Part shown: in pieces, positions 61,446 to 64,000 of the stretch | Layout of the letters: the number at the start of each line of letters is the position of its first letter | Numbering within the stretch: position 1 is the first letter of the stretch | Source of the DNA: Hedera helix | Taxonomy: Eukaryota; Streptophyta; Magnoliopsida; Apiales; Araliaceae | Direction of reading: 5' to 3' | DNA: 64,000 bases | Assembly: GCA_947179155.2 (NCBI GenBank) | Contig: OX359280.1 | Span: 43,819,055 to 43,883,054, forward strand | Made by a program: the position numbers and the translations under genes | Notes under the pieces: model-generated | The model's database searches: none | What the model saw: the letters and a program-made list of their open reading frames with translations, nothing else | Told to the model about the DNA's origin: nothing

Positions 61446-61700
61446 GGTCATAATCATGCAAATCAACAGTTCATCTTTGCACTACGGGCCAAAGATATTC
61501 AATATAGCACCAGCGGTCATGATTATACCAGATTCAGCCTTTGGTCATAATCATACCAAACAACAGTTCATCTATGCACTACGGGCCAAAGAGAACTTTC
61601 AATATAACACCAACGGTCATGATTATACCAGATTCAGCCTTTGGTCATAATCATACCAAACAACAGTTCATCTATGCACTACGGGCCAAAGAGAACTTTC
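61446..61700. repeat. ~100-bp tandem repeat, 2.6 copies
   Basis: Units begin ggtcataatcat at 61446, 61543 and 61643. They share acaacagttcatct, gcactacgggccaaag and ggtcatgattataccag. Units 2 and 3 are nearly identical; unit 1 is slightly diverged and shorter. The third stops at gagaactttcacc. Open frames here are repeat readings. Confidence 0.9.
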
Positions 61701-62936
61701 ACCGCGTGTCATAAAAGACACCGAACAGATGTATCGCCTTTAACCTATTATATCGCCTTTAACCTATCATCTGTTCAACAAATATATCACATCTGTGCCC
61801 CCGGCCACAGATATTCACAACAGCTTGATTCTTTATGATTAGTACAAATAATAGTGATACAATTGATGAACAGAAGAAACAGGATAAACAATAAGTATCG
61901 GAAGTTTACTTTGGGCAGATTCAAATAATGTCCAAATTGTCAACATGATGTGGAGTGAAATTTAAAAATGTTATTCAAGATTCTCAGTTCAGAATAACGG
62001 TTACAGTTCAATAGAAAGATTCAGAAAATAGGAAGGTTCAGTTGAAATAATGAAGTTCAACTATTATGGAACATATAATATTTTCAGGAATTATAGAAGT
62101 AATAGTTCCATAATAAGTTTCGGTTCAGGAGTATGAAAGAAAATAATATCCCTTACCGTAGCAAATTCAAGAGTGTAAAAAAAATGACATTTCTTACCGT
62201 AGTAAGTTTAAGAGTGAAAAAAAATGACATTTCTTACCTTAACACGTGACTGGATATTGATTTAAATGAGATTGATCAACCTATATATTTATAATAAAAT
62301 TAGTAATTACAACATGTAAACTTCAAAGTGTATGATAACTCATATATTATGAACTATCAAAATTATATATATTTAACATAATTTTTGTAGTATAAAATAT
62401 CAACTTTAAAATAGTTTTAAAAATAATATTCCAAAATAAATCTTCCAAAGAAAGTTTTTAAAAATGAATCTTCTCAAAGAAGAGTCTTCTAAAGGAAGAT
62501 TTGTGAATACCGTGAAAAATAGGAATTTATAAAATTACTACTCTTTAATAAAAGACTTACTTGAAAAATTCCTGCACTCCTTTTGGCTTTCAAACACTCA
62601 AAATAGCCTTACTATTCTCAGAGAAAACTCATAAAATTCTTATAGAAAAATTTTATGTTTTAGGTGTGATTTTTCTATTCAGCTGAACAATCTATTTATA
62701 GGAGAAAATAAGTTACTATGCATGGTAGGTGGGAGGCGTACTGCACGCCAGTGCTGAAAATTTCAGCAGCTGCGGCAGCAGCCCACGTTTCTGTTTTCTC
62801 CCAGCACATTTTCAAATTTGGTTTTCCTCAGGTGGGTCCCACAGAGGGCCCACATGTTTTCTTACTATTCACGTACTATTCACGTCACTATTCACGTCAC
62901 TATTCACGTTACTATTTCAAATAGTAAAATTAATTT

Positions 62937-62945
62937 TTTTATTTT

Positions 62946-62980
<35 letters not shown>

Positions 62981-62982
62981 TT
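62937..62982. repeat. (TTTA)n tract
   Basis: About ten copies of tttattta-type units. Just upstream, cacgt(c/t)actattcacgt motifs are repeated several times at 62868-62912. Confidence 0.85.
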
Positions 62983-63167
62983 CTTCCTGTGAGTCCAACA
63001 TATAAAATAAAATAATGCTACAACAATAATGTAATAAATACGTTACAGATTATTATTAATTTAATAATATAAATTACAGTATATTTGCAACTGTGACAAT
63101 TATTAGGTTCAATAATTTTAAAAAAAAACAGTGCAGCAACAATTATTGAGTCAATGATATGAAATAC

Positions 63168-64000
63168 AGTGTAATGACAATTATTGAATCAATAATGCAA
63201 AATACTGTGTAGCAACAATAATTGAATTGATAATATAAAATATTATGCAGTGACAATTATCGATGAAATGATGCGTAACAGTTACGGTGTCAATAATATG
63301 AGACACTGTGCAATACCGTGTGCTACTGTAGAGTACCGCATGCTACAGTAAAATACCATAAATTACCGTATGCTACTATTCTTTTATCACCGGTATTTTA
63401 ACAGTTAACACCATTGACTATTTTTATTTAAAAAGGTTACTTCTGTCGTTTTCTATATCCGACAGATATTCTGTAAGACCCCGAATTTATGAAATACAAA
63501 ATTTAATTTTTCTTCATATATATTTTTCCTGAAACAGTAAATGGTTAAATTGACAAAATTGAAAGTTAAGGATGTTATGTGTAAATTTTATTTTGTCGGA
63601 CAATATTCTTTTTGTCGGGGAATATTCGTTTTGTCGGGGAATATTCGGGCCGTACGACGGCGCCGAAATAACTAATTATTGGTGGAGCCCACAACGGAAT
63701 AATTGTCGGATATAGAAAACGACAGAAGTAACCTTTTAAAATAAAAATAGTCAACGGTGTTAACTGTTAAAATACCGGTGATAAAAGAATAGTAGCATAC
63801 GGTAATTTATGGTATTTTATTGTGGCACACGGTATTCTACAGTAGCACACGGTATTGCACAGTGTCTCATATTATTGACACCGTAACTGTTATGCATCAT
63901 TTCATCAATAATTGTCACTGCATAATATTTTATATTATCAATTCAATTATTGTTGCTACACAGTATTTTGCATTATTGATTCAATAATTGTCATTACACT
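63168..64000. repeat. Long inverted repeat, open at the window edge
   Basis: The left arm at 63168-63463 pairs with the right arm at 63705-64000 over about 296 bp with only a few mismatches. The spacer is 241 bp. Paired landmarks are ctatatccgac/gtcggatatag, caccggtattttaacagttaac and gacaattattgaatcaataat. The window ends inside the right arm, so the real arm length is unknown. The spacer contains tgtaagaccccgaattt and three ttgtcgg(g/a) motifs. No coding sequence was seen. Confidence 0.9.

Larger units (their letters stand above)
60901..63167. mobile_element. Probable LTR-retrotransposon-derived sequence
   Basis: The region begins tgtgacgcccccaaatctgag, a start I associate with LTRs of plant Ty3-type elements. 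It then runs without coding potential through a ~100-bp tandem array (61446-61700) and repeated taccgtag(c/t)aa motifs to a (TTTA)n tract. No primer binding site, protease or polymerase is visible. The right limit is unknown. The assignment rests mainly on the starting motif and the structure. Confidence 0.35.

Noticed and set aside
61446..61700. CRISPR-like array
   Set aside because: Units are ~100 bp, contiguous and without variable spacers, and the genome is a plant nuclear one.

Overview
This is nuclear DNA from a eudicot plant. Genes are split by GT-AG introns, intergenic DNA is very AT-rich, and there is a plant-type tRNA-Val(AAC). All eight complete protein-coding genes belong to plant families, and the window contains CACTA, TRIM, Stowaway-like and other miniature transposons. 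I assembled the gene models by hand from splice signals and reading-frame continuity. Every assembled CDS is a multiple of three with no internal stop. Gene names rest on recalled family resemblance, not on a search.

Layout, left to right. 1-4250: no gene; MITEs and small duplications. 4572-9268 (-): ARID + ELM2/SANT-like nuclear protein. 9300-14570: transposon-rich, with two Stowaway-like MITEs and a near-perfect 242-bp hairpin. 14571-17913 (-): seven-exon MATE transporter of the DTX35 type. 19112-20760 (-): RHB1A-like RING E3 ligase. 21727-22940 (-): a PORR-domain pseudogene with several lesions. 24218-24291 (-): tRNA-Val(AAC). 25119-27098 (+): intronless PLS-type PPR protein. 30064-32939 (+): six-exon receptor-like cytoplasmic kinase of the CRCK type. 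34066-43005 (-): fourteen-exon TMEM8/PGAP6-like multipass membrane protein, with a complete TRIM retroelement in intron 8. 44877-48692: a CACTA element carrying pieces of at least two host genes. 49885-53104 (+): nine-exon SYP7-type Qc-SNARE. 56604-57110 (-): single-exon BRH1-like RING-H2 ligase. 57.1-64 kb: no gene; repeats, a perfect 42-bp palindrome, a ~100-bp tandem array and a long inverted repeat that runs off the right edge.

These are ordinary single-function plant genes, not an operon or cluster. The arrangement is still informative. From memory of the Arabidopsis map, the ARID, PPR and TMEM8-like genes match neighbours on chromosome 2 (At2g46040/50/60), the RHB1A-like and CRCK genes match neighbours on chromosome 4 (At4g00335/00330), and SYP7 and BRH1 match neighbours on chromosome 3 (At3g61450/60). 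Here the first two sets are interleaved, as expected if this window keeps an ancestral order that Arabidopsis split between duplicated segments.

The most unusual items are the gene-capturing CACTA element, the intact TRIM with a 5-bp target duplication, the very young hairpin element, the PORR pseudogene with a visible 8-bp duplication, and the large inverted repeat at the right end.
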